Both the position numbers and the translations under genes were made by a program. 64,000 bases of DNA from positions 64,886 to 128,885 of the forward strand of contig JABAZP010000008.1 of NCBI GenBank assembly GCA_018608405.1, given 5' to 3'. A model generated the notes under the pieces. That model worked only from the letters and a program-made list of their open reading frames with translations. It was not told the DNA's origin and searched no databases. Shown here one piece after another: positions 25,658 to 34,718 of this stretch; the first letter of the stretch is position 1, and each line of letters begins with the position of its first letter. The stretch is from Flavobacteriales bacterium. Its GTDB lineage: Bacteria; Bacteroidota; Bacteroidia; Flavobacteriales_E; Vicingaceae.

Positions 25658-26584
25658 ATGAAATTAGGTTCAACTTATACCCTATCGGCAATTGCAGCCT
25701 TGCTCGACTCACCTTTTAGTGGTGATGAAAATTTGGCGGTTACCGGAATTAATGAAATTCATCGTGTAAAGCATGGCGATATCGTATTTGTCGACCATCC
25801 TAAATATTACGACAAAGCACTTAATTGTAATGCATCCGTTGTACTCATTAATAAAGAGGTTGAAGTTCCTGAAGGGAAAGGCATTATAATTTGTGGTGAT
25901 CCTTTTAGAAGTTTTAATTTTATTCTTAATTATTTCTATCCATTTGAATTTCCCGAAAAATCTTCGCAATTCGAATTAGGCGAAGGAAGTAAAATACATC
26001 CAACTGCTGTAATTGGAAAAAATGTTAAGATTGGTAAAAACACACTTATTTATCCGAATGTCACCATTTTAGATAATGTTATCATTGGTGACAATGTTAT
26101 AATTCAATCTGGCAGTGTAATCGGCTCATTCGGTTTTTACTATAAAAATAGGGGCTCACATTTTGAGAGATTATATTCATGTGGAAGAGTAATTATAGAG
26201 AACAAAGTAGAAATTGGAGCTAATTGCACTATTGACAAAGGGGTTTCTGCAGATACAGTTATAGGAGAAAATACCATTATTGATAATTTAGTCCAAATTG
26301 GACACGATACTGTAATCGGTAAAAATTGTCTAATTGCTGCACAATGTGGAATTGCCGGATGTGTAAATATTGGAGATAAAGTTACTATATGGGGTCAAGT
26401 AGGAATGGCTAGTAGTGTTACCATTGGAGATGGAGCAATTATACATGCCCAAACCGGAGTGGCCAAATCATTAGAGGGCGGAAAAACCTATTTTGGATCA
26501 CCGGCTGATGAAAGTAGAAATAAATTAAGGGAGTTGGCTGCTCTGAGAAACCTTCATAAGATTCTCGAACAAAAGAATATGTAA
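25658..26584 (+). CDS. Second LpxD-like acyltransferase
   Basis: A 308-residue left-handed beta-helix acyltransferase related to LpxD, with a shorter N-terminal domain, hexapeptide repeats from about residue 105 and the catalytic-type His in VQIGHDTVIG. Bacteroidota often keep such a paralogue next to efp. It may acylate a different UDP-sugar or set the acyl chain at another position; the true substrate is unknown. It differs clearly from the 349-residue LpxD in the same cluster. Its stop overlaps the next start (TAATG). Confidence 0.88.
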   Translation: MKLGSTYTLSAIAALLDSPFSGDENLAVTGINEIHRVKHGDIVFVDHPKYYDKALNCNASVVLINKEVEVPEGKGIIICGDPFRSFNFILNYFYPFEFPEKSSQFELGEGSKIHPTAVIGKNVKIGKNTLIYPNVTILDNVIIGDNVIIQSGSVIGSFGFYYKNRGSHFERLYSCGRVIIENKVEIGANCTIDKGVSADTVIGENTIIDNLVQIGHDTVIGKNCLIAAQCGIAGCVNIGDKVTIWGQVGMASSVTIGDGAIIHAQTGVAKSLEGGKTYFGSPADESRNKLRELAALRNLHKILEQKNM

Positions 26585-27813
26585 TGAAATTGGACAAAAC
26601 AAGCAGAGTAAAAGGCCGCTTGGAATTATCCAATTCCAAGCTAAATACTATACTTGAAATTACCAATGCAATAAATGAGAACTCTTCAAAGCATAAACTA
26701 TTTTCGATTTTAAAGAAGGTTCTTGTAGAGGACTTAAATATCGGAAGTTTCACACTCTTCACTTTTAATGAAAAATGGCGTGTATCTCTGAATGAAAAGG
26801 TAGAATCTACTATTCTAGATAAAATTGATATCCAAAAAGTTGAAAAAAGCTTTAAGGAGATAGAAATATTAAATTCTACTACGATCTCTGGATTAGAATG
26901 TTTTGATATTGTAATACCTGTATATCACAATGAAAATCCACTAGCCTATCTCTTATTAGCTGATTTAGAAGACGAAAAAATAGAAATCAGTCCAATAATA
27001 AGGCATCTAAAATTCATTCAATCTTTAGCTAATATCATTGTTGTTGCACTTGAAAATAAAAGACTTACTAAAGAGTATATAAAACAAATAGCAGTAAAAA
27101 AAGAATTGGAATTGGCTCAGAATATGCAAAGCCTCTTATTTCCAAGAAAATTACCAAACTCTAAAAACTTAGAAGTAAATGCATATTATGAACCCCATAG
27201 TGAAGTAGGCGGTGATTACTATGACCTTGTAGAATTAAATGATCATAAAACTGCAATTACAATTGCTGATGTTTCTGGGAAAGGTATGCCAGCCGCACTT
27301 TTAATGGCAAATTTTCAAGCTAATCTTAGGGCGTTATTAAACATAACATCCGATTTAAAAGAGTTGGTTAAGCTTTGTAATAATAAAGTTATTGAGTCAG
27401 CTAATTATGAGAAGTTTATTACTTTATTTATATGCATATTTGATTCCAAAGCAAGAACATTAGAATACTTAAATGCTGGTCACCAACCGGGAATATTAAA
27501 GGTTAATAATCAGTTTCGATTATTAAACCAAGGATGCACCGTTTTAGGTATGTTTGATGAATTACCAAAGATTACATCTGAGGTTATTAAATTAGAGCCT
27601 TATTCGACCTTATTATGCTTCACAGACGGTTTGTCTGAATTAGAAGATGCAAACAACATCCAATTAGAGGTAGAAGGACTTAAAAAAAATATGGACAAGT
27701 CTAACAACCTTGCTGAATTAAAAGACTCCTTAGAAGATAAAATTGAAGAACTCAAAGAAGGAAGTGATTTAGAGGATGATATTACTTTTCTACTTGCTGA
27801 ATTTCTTCGTTAA
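26584..27813 (+). CDS. SpoIIE-type PP2C phosphatase with GAF-like domain
   Basis: A 409-residue cytoplasmic protein. The N-terminal part (about 20-160) resembles a GAF sensor domain. A linker helix (ELAQNMQSLLFPRKLP) leads into a SpoIIE/RsbU-like PP2C serine phosphatase with metal-binding VGGDYYDL, ADVSGKGMPAALLM, NAGHQPG and FTDGLSE. Such proteins dephosphorylate anti-anti-sigma factors or act in gliding and stress pathways. No partner kinase or STAS gene is adjacent. It overlaps the convergent O-antigen ligase by 32 bases. Confidence 0.88.
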   Translation: MKLDKTSRVKGRLELSNSKLNTILEITNAINENSSKHKLFSILKKVLVEDLNIGSFTLFTFNEKWRVSLNEKVESTILDKIDIQKVEKSFKEIEILNSTTISGLECFDIVIPVYHNENPLAYLLLADLEDEKIEISPIIRHLKFIQSLANIIVVALENKRLTKEYIKQIAVKKELELAQNMQSLLFPRKLPNSKNLEVNAYYEPHSEVGGDYYDLVELNDHKTAITIADVSGKGMPAALLMANFQANLRALLNITSDLKELVKLCNNKVIESANYEKFITLFICIFDSKARTLEYLNAGHQPGILKVNNQFRLLNQGCTVLGMFDELPKITSEVIKLEPYSTLLCFTDGLSELEDANNIQLEVEGLKKNMDKSNNLAELKDSLEDKIEELKEGSDLEDDITFLLAEFLR

Positions 27814-29233
27814 GCATTTTCTTATAGTTAATATCTATTGCTGTTATTATCCCAATGAATGCCCAGAATGGAATACTTGCCTTATCCGTATCTAAAAAAT
27901 TATTTAAGGTTCCGTTTATTAAATAGGTTGTAAAGGCTAGAATAACATAAAATACAATCTTTCTTAACTCTCCCTTTGGCAATTTAAAATACAAGTAAGA
28001 TGCCCTTACATAAAACACAATAATAATAAGAATGAAAGTTAATGGGCCAAGAATGCCTTGTTCTGCTAACGGCCCAATAAATTCAGAATGCGCATTACCT
28101 CCATCTCCTGTATTTGTGCTAATAATGGTTATGTCATCAGAAGATTGAAATGGAGCATACTGAAAAGCATAAGTGCCAGGTCCCCAACCAAGAATTGGTT
28201 TACGCTTGAACATTTCTATTGCTGAATTCCACCTGTTGATCCGCTCTAAGTTGGAAGCGTCTGTAGAAATATTGGTAATTGATTGAACATGTTCAGTTAG
28301 ATTTTCACTTGTAGAATCTTGCTCGTTTTCTTCTAAAACACCCACAATACTAGACCAAAATATAAATACAAATAATAAAACTAGCCCCCCGAATGACAGT
28401 ATTATAGATGCTTTAATTTTTAATTTATAAATCAATGATAAAAGGAATGCACCTACTAAACTAATCCAGGCTGCTCTACCATAAGAAAACACAATTCCTA
28501 ATGAAATTACAATAAGCATTGCTATTAAAATTGGTTTATACTTATTATACCTTTTTAAACTAAGTAAACACATTACAATTGGGAACATCATTGCCACGAC
28601 TGCTCCATAAACTGTATGATCCTTAAAAAAAGGTTGCATCACCCAGTGTGCAGCTCTCTCTTCAAAACCATTCATTCCATGATGAATAAATGTAAAAATA
28701 GCGACAATAGAAAGTGGAATTGTATACAGCCAGAAAAACACTCTAATGTTAGCCACACTTTTAAATAATTGGGTCCCAATAAAAAACATTGCTGAAAGAA
28801 ACCACAAACGACTTAGAAAGAATTTTATCGAAACAACAGGCATTGTACTAGTTAAAGTTGTAATAAGAATCCAAGCTAAACTAAGAAATATTGCTATCGT
28901 CATTGGGTGCTTAAGGACAGCTTTATCATAGCTCTTTTCATACAGCAACTTTAGGAAGAATATTAACATCATACCGAACAAGAGAGGCTCGGTAGGAATA
29001 AACATTCCGACTCCTCCAATATCAAGTTTTTCCAAATTTAGACTTAGCGGAGTTGAAAAAACAATAATCCATAATAATTTATCAATCGAGGAAAATGCGA
29101 GTATAAAAATTATCAGAAAAAATGGAACCAATGAAAACCAATACTGTTCAAGAGCAATAAGTGCACTATTTGTCATAATGAACAAAAAGCACAATAATAG
29201 TACGCTGTTAGATTTTAAAAAATTATTCGACAT
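27782..29233 (-). CDS. O-antigen ligase/polymerase family protein
   Basis: A 483-residue membrane protein with about 12 hydrophobic segments and a long periplasmic loop (about 300-385) ending in LGWGPGTYAFQYAP and GGNAHSEFIGPLAEQG, the Wzy_C motifs of O-antigen ligases and polymerases. It probably transfers or extends surface polysaccharide in the periplasm. It is the third gene of an operon with two chain-length proteins and overlaps the upstream one by 11 bases. Confidence 0.9.
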   Translation of the reverse strand: MSNNFLKSNSVLLLCFLFIMTNSALIALEQYWFSLVPFFLIIFILAFSSIDKLLWIIVFSTPLSLNLEKLDIGGVGMFIPTEPLLFGMMLIFFLKLLYEKSYDKAVLKHPMTIAIFLSLAWILITTLTSTMPVVSIKFFLSRLWFLSAMFFIGTQLFKSVANIRVFFWLYTIPLSIVAIFTFIHHGMNGFEERAAHWVMQPFFKDHTVYGAVVAMMFPIVMCLLSLKRYNKYKPILIAMLIVISLGIVFSYGRAAWISLVGAFLLSLIYKLKIKASIILSFGGLVLLFVFIFWSSIVGVLEENEQDSTSENLTEHVQSITNISTDASNLERINRWNSAIEMFKRKPILGWGPGTYAFQYAPFQSSDDITIISTNTGDGGNAHSEFIGPLAEQGILGPLTFILIIIVFYVRASYLYFKLPKGELRKIVFYVILAFTTYLINGTLNNFLDTDKASIPFWAFIGIITAIDINYKKMLNEEIQQVEK

Positions 29234-30200
29234 CTGAATCTTTCTGAGCTCCCGTATATAACAAAATAATAAAGGTGAACAAGACAGAAGATAGAGAAGC
29301 CATTACAACAATTAACCATCTTACAGGAGAAACTTTTTTGTCTGGCACTTCAGGTTCAACAATCACATAAGAATGAGTTAAATACTTTTCGTAGTCTTTT
29401 ACAGACATTTCATAGTGATTTAGGCGCCCTAGGAACTCATTATTTATAGAATTTAACTGAGCATTTAAATCATGGTAGTATCTACCATATTTTTTTAAAT
29501 TATTGTAAAGCTCCTTAACCTCTTCAAAGTCTTTTCCTTTCTTCCCTTCTAGCAGAAACTTCATATATCCTTCAGTTACCATTTCTGTCTGAACAATATA
29601 ATCTAATATTCCATACTTCGTGCTAAGTTCAGTAACAATGGCTTGCATACTATCTAGCTGATTTTTCTTTTGTTCGAGTAACCTTTTATCTATCACTACG
29701 TGTTCATAGTATTTCTCTCTTTCTGTTTTGCGAATAATCTCATCTAATAACTTAATTACTTCATCTAGAATAGCTTTTGATTTTTTAGGATCTTTTGACT
29801 TTGCAAGCATTTCAACTGATTCAAACTTGGTGCTATTAAATTCTATATGATTTGAATATTCTTTAATAACAGCATTTTTTGAAGTTGGCTTAGTACTATC
29901 TATTTCGTACTCTTCATACAATTTAAACTTTTTGATTATGCTATCTCTTATAACATTGGATTGTAAATATTGAAACATTTGTTCTAATCTAGTTTCTCCG
30001 GAATAACCTCCAAGGTTTGCTGGATAAACAACAGCTTGAGCCTCAAATTTTGGAGCAATAAATTTAGGTCCTGAAAAAACTATAGCTAATATAGCGGATA
30101 CTATAAATACACTTAATAAAAATCTCCACTTTTTAAACGCAAACTCAAAAATCTTTGATGTAGATTTAAAATACTCTTGATATGATCTATTCTCATTCAT
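29223..30200 (-). CDS. Wzz-like polysaccharide chain-length protein (2)
   Basis: A 325-residue polysaccharide co-polymerase. Two membrane helices (about 28-48 and 297-318) flank a long helical periplasmic domain, the classic Wzz layout, with the conserved PDKKVSPVRW before the last helix. It is paired 3 bases downstream of a similar protein and overlaps the ligase gene. It likely regulates polymer length or export. No kinase domain is present. Confidence 0.85.
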   Translation of the reverse strand: MNENRSYQEYFKSTSKIFEFAFKKWRFLLSVFIVSAILAIVFSGPKFIAPKFEAQAVVYPANLGGYSGETRLEQMFQYLQSNVIRDSIIKKFKLYEEYEIDSTKPTSKNAVIKEYSNHIEFNSTKFESVEMLAKSKDPKKSKAILDEVIKLLDEIIRKTEREKYYEHVVIDKRLLEQKKNQLDSMQAIVTELSTKYGILDYIVQTEMVTEGYMKFLLEGKKGKDFEEVKELYNNLKKYGRYYHDLNAQLNSINNEFLGRLNHYEMSVKDYEKYLTHSYVIVEPEVPDKKVSPVRWLIVVMASLSSVLFTFIILLYTGAQKDSDVE

Positions 30201-30203
30201 AAT

Positions 30204-31196
30204 CTAATCTTTTGGATCAATTAATATTAAAATAATAATTGTAAATAAGAAAGTAGCCACCGTAGAAGCCGCAACAATTAGCCATCTAATTGGATAGCTA
30301 GCCTTATCTGAAGGATAAGCGTTGTTAACAACGAATGTCTGATCGATGTTTGTTTCGGCATTTACTCGTGCTTCGGCGTATACTTTTCTTAAATCACTTA
30401 ACTTTTCTCTTTCGTATTCTATTTGCTGCACCAAACTCAAATATTTTCCTCCATATTTTGAAATGGTGTCCAACTTGTTTTCAATCTCTCTAGCTGCCGA
30501 TACATTTCCTTTTACTAAAGCTGCACCATATTGATTGCTCAGCACCTCCACTTGTGTCTCATAATCTTGCACGCCTTTTGCTCTTATCTGATTTAAGGTG
30601 TCTTCCATTCGATTAATTTCAGCTACCAGACTGTTAAATTCACGCTCCACAATCTGAAACCCCTGGCGCGCAACTTTTTTCAAAATATCAGAGCGTACTT
30701 CACCTACTTTAGTGGCAATTTCATTTGCAATATTTGCTGCGTATTCCTTATCTGTATCAAACACTTCAATTTTTACAGACATAAATTTCGTTCGATAAAA
30801 ATCAATATTTTTCTTATATTCTTGATACAATTTAGTTTGACGATACTCTTCCTCTGGATTAATATCGTAATGATTCATTAAATCGAACTTTTGAATGATG
30901 TGCTCTCTTATTACATCGGAGTTAAGAAGTTGTATTAATTGCTCCGCTTGTTCTTCCTCTCCAAATTCTAAAAAGTCTTTCTCTTTATAATTTTCATCAT
31001 TGAGTAATGCCCTTGAAATTGATGTTGTTGTAGAAGGAAAGAGAATAACTGACGATTCATATTTATCTTCAATTAGAAGAGAGAATATAATGGAAGACAT
31101 GAATGCCAACGTAGTGGTAATCAAAAGTACATTCCTTCTCTTTCTTAGAAAGTGGAATATACCATTTGCGTTAATTTCATACGACTTATCGTTCAT
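30204..31196 (-). CDS. Wzz-like polysaccharide chain-length protein (1)
   Basis: A 330-residue protein with the same design as its downstream neighbour: N-terminal membrane helix (about 20-41), coiled-coil-rich periplasmic region (about 150-270) and a C-terminal helix after PSDKASYPIRW. It is first in the three-gene polysaccharide operon. The two are clearly related but divergent, so an old tandem duplication is likely; they may form a mixed oligomer. Confidence 0.85.
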   Translation of the reverse strand: MNDKSYEINANGIFHFLRKRRNVLLITTTLAFMSSIIFSLLIEDKYESSVILFPSTTTSISRALLNDENYKEKDFLEFGEEEQAEQLIQLLNSDVIREHIIQKFDLMNHYDINPEEEYRQTKLYQEYKKNIDFYRTKFMSVKIEVFDTDKEYAANIANEIATKVGEVRSDILKKVARQGFQIVEREFNSLVAEINRMEDTLNQIRAKGVQDYETQVEVLSNQYGAALVKGNVSAAREIENKLDTISKYGGKYLSLVQQIEYEREKLSDLRKVYAEARVNAETNIDQTFVVNNAYPSDKASYPIRWLIVAASTVATFLFTIIILILIDPKD

Positions 31197-31281
31197 AGCT
31201 GTCTCTTACTTTATTAATTATCAAAATTAAGGAAAACAAAGAGAGGCTTTCCCTATCGGCCAATTAAAAAGTAAACGAATT

Positions 31282-31302
31282 TGATCTGTGTTTTACAGAT
31301 CA
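31282..31302. repeat. Hairpin between lysC and Wzz-like operon
   Basis: TGATCTGT, a five-base loop and ACAGATCA form a perfect 8-base stem in the 159-base gap 31197-31355. On the minus strand it lies after lysC and before the Wzz-like gene. It lacks an immediate T run, so it could be a weak terminator or an operator. Confidence 0.45.
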
Positions 31303-31355
31303 TTAGGTATAATTGCTTTCTAATTTTGGGAATGGTTTGAAGAAACGTTATAAGT

Positions 31356-32612
31356 TTAGGCTAGAACAAAGCGAGCGGTAGATCTTGTTCGTTGCTCCAA
31401 AAGCACTCTTCTACCGCATAGCAAATCAGCAACAATTCCCTCAGTAAAATGGCGAATGGTAATCAAAGTAGCGCCTTCATTGTATGCCACTTTGTAATTT
31501 TCTGAAACTTCCTTTCGCAACTGATTAATTTTAGATTCATTGTAATCAAAAGCTACGGTAAAGCTAATGGCTGAATTCTGTAGAATATTAAATGACAGTC
31601 CAATTTTTGAAAAGAGTTGAAAAAGTTCCGATAGCTTTCTTTCGTCAATAAAATCAAAATCTCTTGAACTAAATGAAACTAATATTTGGTTTTCCTTATG
31701 TATATAAGAAGAGATTTCATTGTCTCGTGACGAATCTCTGTTTATTAAACTCCCTTCTGCCTCGGGGTTCTTAAAAGATTTCACGTAAAGCGGTATCTCT
31801 TTATTTTCAAGAGGCTTTATGGTTTTTGGGTGAATTACAGATGCGCCATAATACGCCAACTCTATCGCTTCTTTATAAGAGATATTTTCAAGCTTTACTG
31901 TAGATTCGTAATGTTTGGGATCAGCATTTAGCATTCCCTCCACATCTTTCCAAATGACTACCTTCTTTGCGTTTAGAGAACTTGCAAATATGGCTGCTGA
32001 AAAATCTGATCCTTCCCTACCCAAAGTGGTGGTAAAGTTCTCAGAACTTGAACCAATAAACCCTTGCGTTATTATAACTGATTCGTTTAAAGCCTTAAAC
32101 TTTTGTTGAATTAGCTGTTCTGTTTCCTTCCAATCAACTATCGCAGCCTGATATGTATTGTCGGTTCGAACTACATCTCTCGCGTCTATCCAACTATTTT
32201 TTACCAATGCTGAGCTTAAGTAGGCCGACAAAATTTTTGTTGACAAAAGCTCTCCTAAGCCAATCAATTGATCATATTCAAACCCAGGAGTACCTATTGG
32301 TTCGTCTTCAATTTGCCACTCTGCTTCTACAAATGTATTGTGCAGCTCTTGAAAAATTGGTTCTTTTTTATTCTCAAATAAGCTGTTGCAGATTTCAAAA
32401 TGGAATGATTTGATTTCTTCTAACTTTTGAAAAACAGCTTCGCTTCTCTTTAAATGCAACGTCAGTAATTCTTCCAAGGCATTGGTTGTTTTACCCATTG
32501 CCGAAACGATTACAACAAGCTGATCGCCTTTGTGGCTTTCTATAATTCGGGCGGCATTTTTTATACCCTCTGCATCTTTAACCGAAGCTCCACCAAATTT
32601 AAATACTCTCAT
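31356..32612 (-). CDS. lysC: Aspartate kinase
   Basis: A 418-residue monofunctional aspartate kinase, first enzyme of the Lys/Thr/Met pathway. The N-terminal kinase domain has KFGGASV (5-11), LGREGSDFSAA and KDVEGMLNADP. The C-terminal part (about 300-418) has ACT-type folds that usually bind feedback inhibitors. No homoserine dehydrogenase part is fused. It follows the GNAT gene by 3 bases, so the two are probably co-transcribed. Confidence 0.93.
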   Translation of the reverse strand: MRVFKFGGASVKDAEGIKNAARIIESHKGDQLVVIVSAMGKTTNALEELLTLHLKRSEAVFQKLEEIKSFHFEICNSLFENKKEPIFQELHNTFVEAEWQIEDEPIGTPGFEYDQLIGLGELLSTKILSAYLSSALVKNSWIDARDVVRTDNTYQAAIVDWKETEQLIQQKFKALNESVIITQGFIGSSSENFTTTLGREGSDFSAAIFASSLNAKKVVIWKDVEGMLNADPKHYESTVKLENISYKEAIELAYYGASVIHPKTIKPLENKEIPLYVKSFKNPEAEGSLINRDSSRDNEISSYIHKENQILVSFSSRDFDFIDERKLSELFQLFSKIGLSFNILQNSAISFTVAFDYNESKINQLRKEVSENYKVAYNEGATLITIRHFTEGIVADLLCGRRVLLEQRTRSTARFVLA

Positions 32613-32615
32613 CCA

Positions 32616-33092
32616 TTATAATTTAATATGCGCTAGTTGCTCTTTTGTGAATCGTCCATTAAACCAAGTTCCGTCTAATTCCGCTTGATACGATTTGTAA
32701 AAATCGATGGCAGGTGTATTCCAGTCTAAAACCTGCCATTCCATTCTGCCACTTTGCTTTTCTTTGGCAACAGCAATAACAGCTTCAAACAATGCCTTGC
32801 CTGCGCCAATGCCCCGCTTCGTTTTTGTCACTACTAAATCCTCTAAATACAAACATCTTCCCTTCCAAGTTGAATATTTTTCATAGTACAAAGCAATACC
32901 AATGATTTGATTATTTTGCTCTGCAACAAGAAGCTCATAAATGCTATTTTCTCCAAAACCATCATTCTCTAACTCTTCTAAGCTAATGGTTACCTCATTG
33001 GGAGCTTTTTCGTATTCAGCTAACTCTTGAATTAACTCCAATGTTCTCTTGCAATCAGTTTTGCGACCTTTGCGTATGACAAAATCCATCAT
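32616..33092 (-). CDS. GNAT acetyltransferase, SAT1-like
   Basis: A 158-residue GNAT-fold protein with the acetyl-CoA loop region VTKTKRGIGAGKALFEAV and the family features YEKYSTWKGRCLYLEDL and WNTPAIDFYKSYQAELD, which resemble diamine/spermidine acetyltransferases. The actual amine substrate is unknown. Two ATG codons (33092, 33089) are adjacent. A TAAATTTG -7 element lies at 33108-33101. Confidence 0.88.
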   Translation of the reverse strand: MMDFVIRKGRKTDCKRTLELIQELAEYEKAPNEVTISLEELENDGFGENSIYELLVAEQNNQIIGIALYYEKYSTWKGRCLYLEDLVVTKTKRGIGAGKALFEAVIAVAKEKQSGRMEWQVLDWNTPAIDFYKSYQAELDGTWFNGRFTKEQLAHIKL

Positions 33093-33100
33093 TTTTAGCG

Positions 33101-33108
33101 CAAATTTA
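33101..33108 (-). promoter_or_regulatory. -7 promoter element of GNAT-lysC operon
   Basis: Minus-strand TAAATTTG matches TAnnTTTG, eight bases before the GNAT ATG. A TTG lies 23 bases further upstream, at the long end of allowed spacing. Confidence 0.45.
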
Positions 33109-33205
33109 GTGAATGAACATTGAAATCATCTCAATTTTTGCCGTTTAGTAAACCTTTGAATTTTACGATATTTGTCGCCTTTAAGATAACTAAATCAAAA
33201 TTACC

Positions 33206-34204
33206 ATGTCAGGAGTTAAAACGCTCAGTGAGTTTATTATAGAAAAACAAGATGACTTCCCGTTTGCAAGTGGAGAATTGACAAGATTGTTAAACGACAT
33301 TGTAATCGCCTCAAAAATTGTGAATAGAGAGGTGAACAAAGCGGGCTTAGCTGACATTTTGGGCGCTACAACCCAAGAGAACATACAAGGAGAAACTCAA
33401 CAAAAGTTAGACGTTTTTGCCGATGATCAATTTATTGCCGCCTTAAAAAACGGTGGTGAAGCGTGTGGAATTGCTTCAGAAGAAAATGATGATTTTTTAG
33501 CTTTCGACAGTCTTCGTTCTAAAAATGGCAAATACATTGTTGCTTTTGACCCGCTCGATGGATCTTCAAACATTGATGTAAATGTTTCAATTGGGACAAT
33601 ATTTAGCATTTACCGCAGAGTTTCTGAGATGGGAACCTTAGCCACTGAGGCTGACTTTTTGCAAAAAGGAGAAAACCAAGTAGCAGCAGGCTACGTTATT
33701 TATGGCTCCTCTACCATGTTGGTTTATACTACAGGCAACGGGGTGAATGGCTTTACCCTTGATCCATCAATTGGTGAATACTGCTTATCACACCCTAATT
33801 TAAGCATTCCCAAAAATGGAAAAATTTACTCTATTAATGAGGGGAATTTAGCCTATTGTTCTGATGCCATTAACAACTACATCACGTACTGTAAAGAAAT
33901 AGACAAACCAACGAACAGACCTTATTCCGCTCGATACATTGGCTCCATGGTAGCTGATTTTCACAGAAATATGATTAAAGGGGGCATCTTTATTTATCCT
34001 GAAACAACAAAAGCTCCAAAAGGCAAACTTCGCTTATTGTATGAATGCAATCCTATGGCATTTTTAATGGAACAAGCAGGGGGAATTGCAAGTACTGGAA
34101 AACACAGAATAATGGAAATAGAGCCCGAAGAATTGCACCAAAGAGTCCCAACGATTATGGGTTCGAAAAATATGGTAAAAGAATTACTAAGTCTTTACAA
34201 GTAA
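33206..34204 (+). CDS. fbp: Class I fructose-1,6-bisphosphatase
   Basis: A 332-residue gluconeogenic phosphatase. It has the metal and substrate motifs of class I enzymes: [26 protein letters not shown] and the C-terminal [21 protein letters not shown]. Length is standard. It lies divergent from the GNAT gene and immediately upstream of a damaged sensor kinase gene. Confidence 0.97.
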   Translation: MSGVKTLSEFIIEKQDDFPFASGELTRLLNDIVIASKIVNREVNKAGLADILGATTQENIQGETQQKLDVFADDQFIAALKNGGEACGIASEENDDFLAFDSLRSKNGKYIVAFDPLDGSSNIDVNVSIGTIFSIYRRVSEMGTLATEADFLQKGENQVAAGYVIYGSSTMLVYTTGNGVNGFTLDPSIGEYCLSHPNLSIPKNGKIYSINEGNLAYCSDAINNYITYCKEIDKPTNRPYSARYIGSMVADFHRNMIKGGIFIYPETTKAPKGKLRLLYECNPMAFLMEQAGGIASTGKHRIMEIEPEELHQRVPTIMGSKNMVKELLSLYK

Positions 34205-34218
34205 ACCAAAATTTCTAT

Positions 34219-34718
34219 ATGAAAACTTTGAAAGCAGTTCTTTTAAGTTTTCTGACTTTTATTCTCTTCTCTGCATCTTGTTTAAGTCAGGAAGTATTGC
34301 CGGATAGCTTACCGGAACTAACAGGATCCACCGAACTCATAAAAAGAGCTAAAGGATGGCAATAAGCGATGGAGTTTTACTGGTCCTTACACGACTCGGT
34401 GCAATATAACAGAGCATTGGAGGAGTTTGAGCAACTTCCACTTGAAAACTAAAAGCAGCGGATAAAAGAGAAGTTGTCAATGCCCATTCTGATTTTCTCA
34501 GGGCGAATTTTCAGTACTCAACAGGGAAACAGTTTCTAAAAAAAGTTATAAAAAACGCAACAACAAAAAATGACTCGGAAAGTATTGCAAGCTTTTACCA
34601 AATCTTAGCACCCTATTATTTTTATAGTTTTCAGTACGATAGTTGTAATTTTTATGTTGACCAAGCAATTTCACTATACTCAGCAATAGGAAGCCAAAAA
34701 CAAATAGGCGAGCTGCAG
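34219..34718 (+). pseudogene. Disrupted 5' part of TPR histidine kinase gene
   Basis: ATG 34219 begins a signal peptide (about 1-24) and 48 residues, then an in-frame TAA at 34363. The same frame continues with protein-like sequence (AMEFYWSLHDSVQYNRALEE) to a second stop at 34450. Reading then continues in another frame, open without stops from 34446 through the downstream kinase ([20 protein letters not shown]). The pieces together look like the missing N-terminal TPR region of the kinase at 34719. So the gene carries one nonsense codon and one frameshift, unless these are sequencing errors. Confidence 0.75.
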
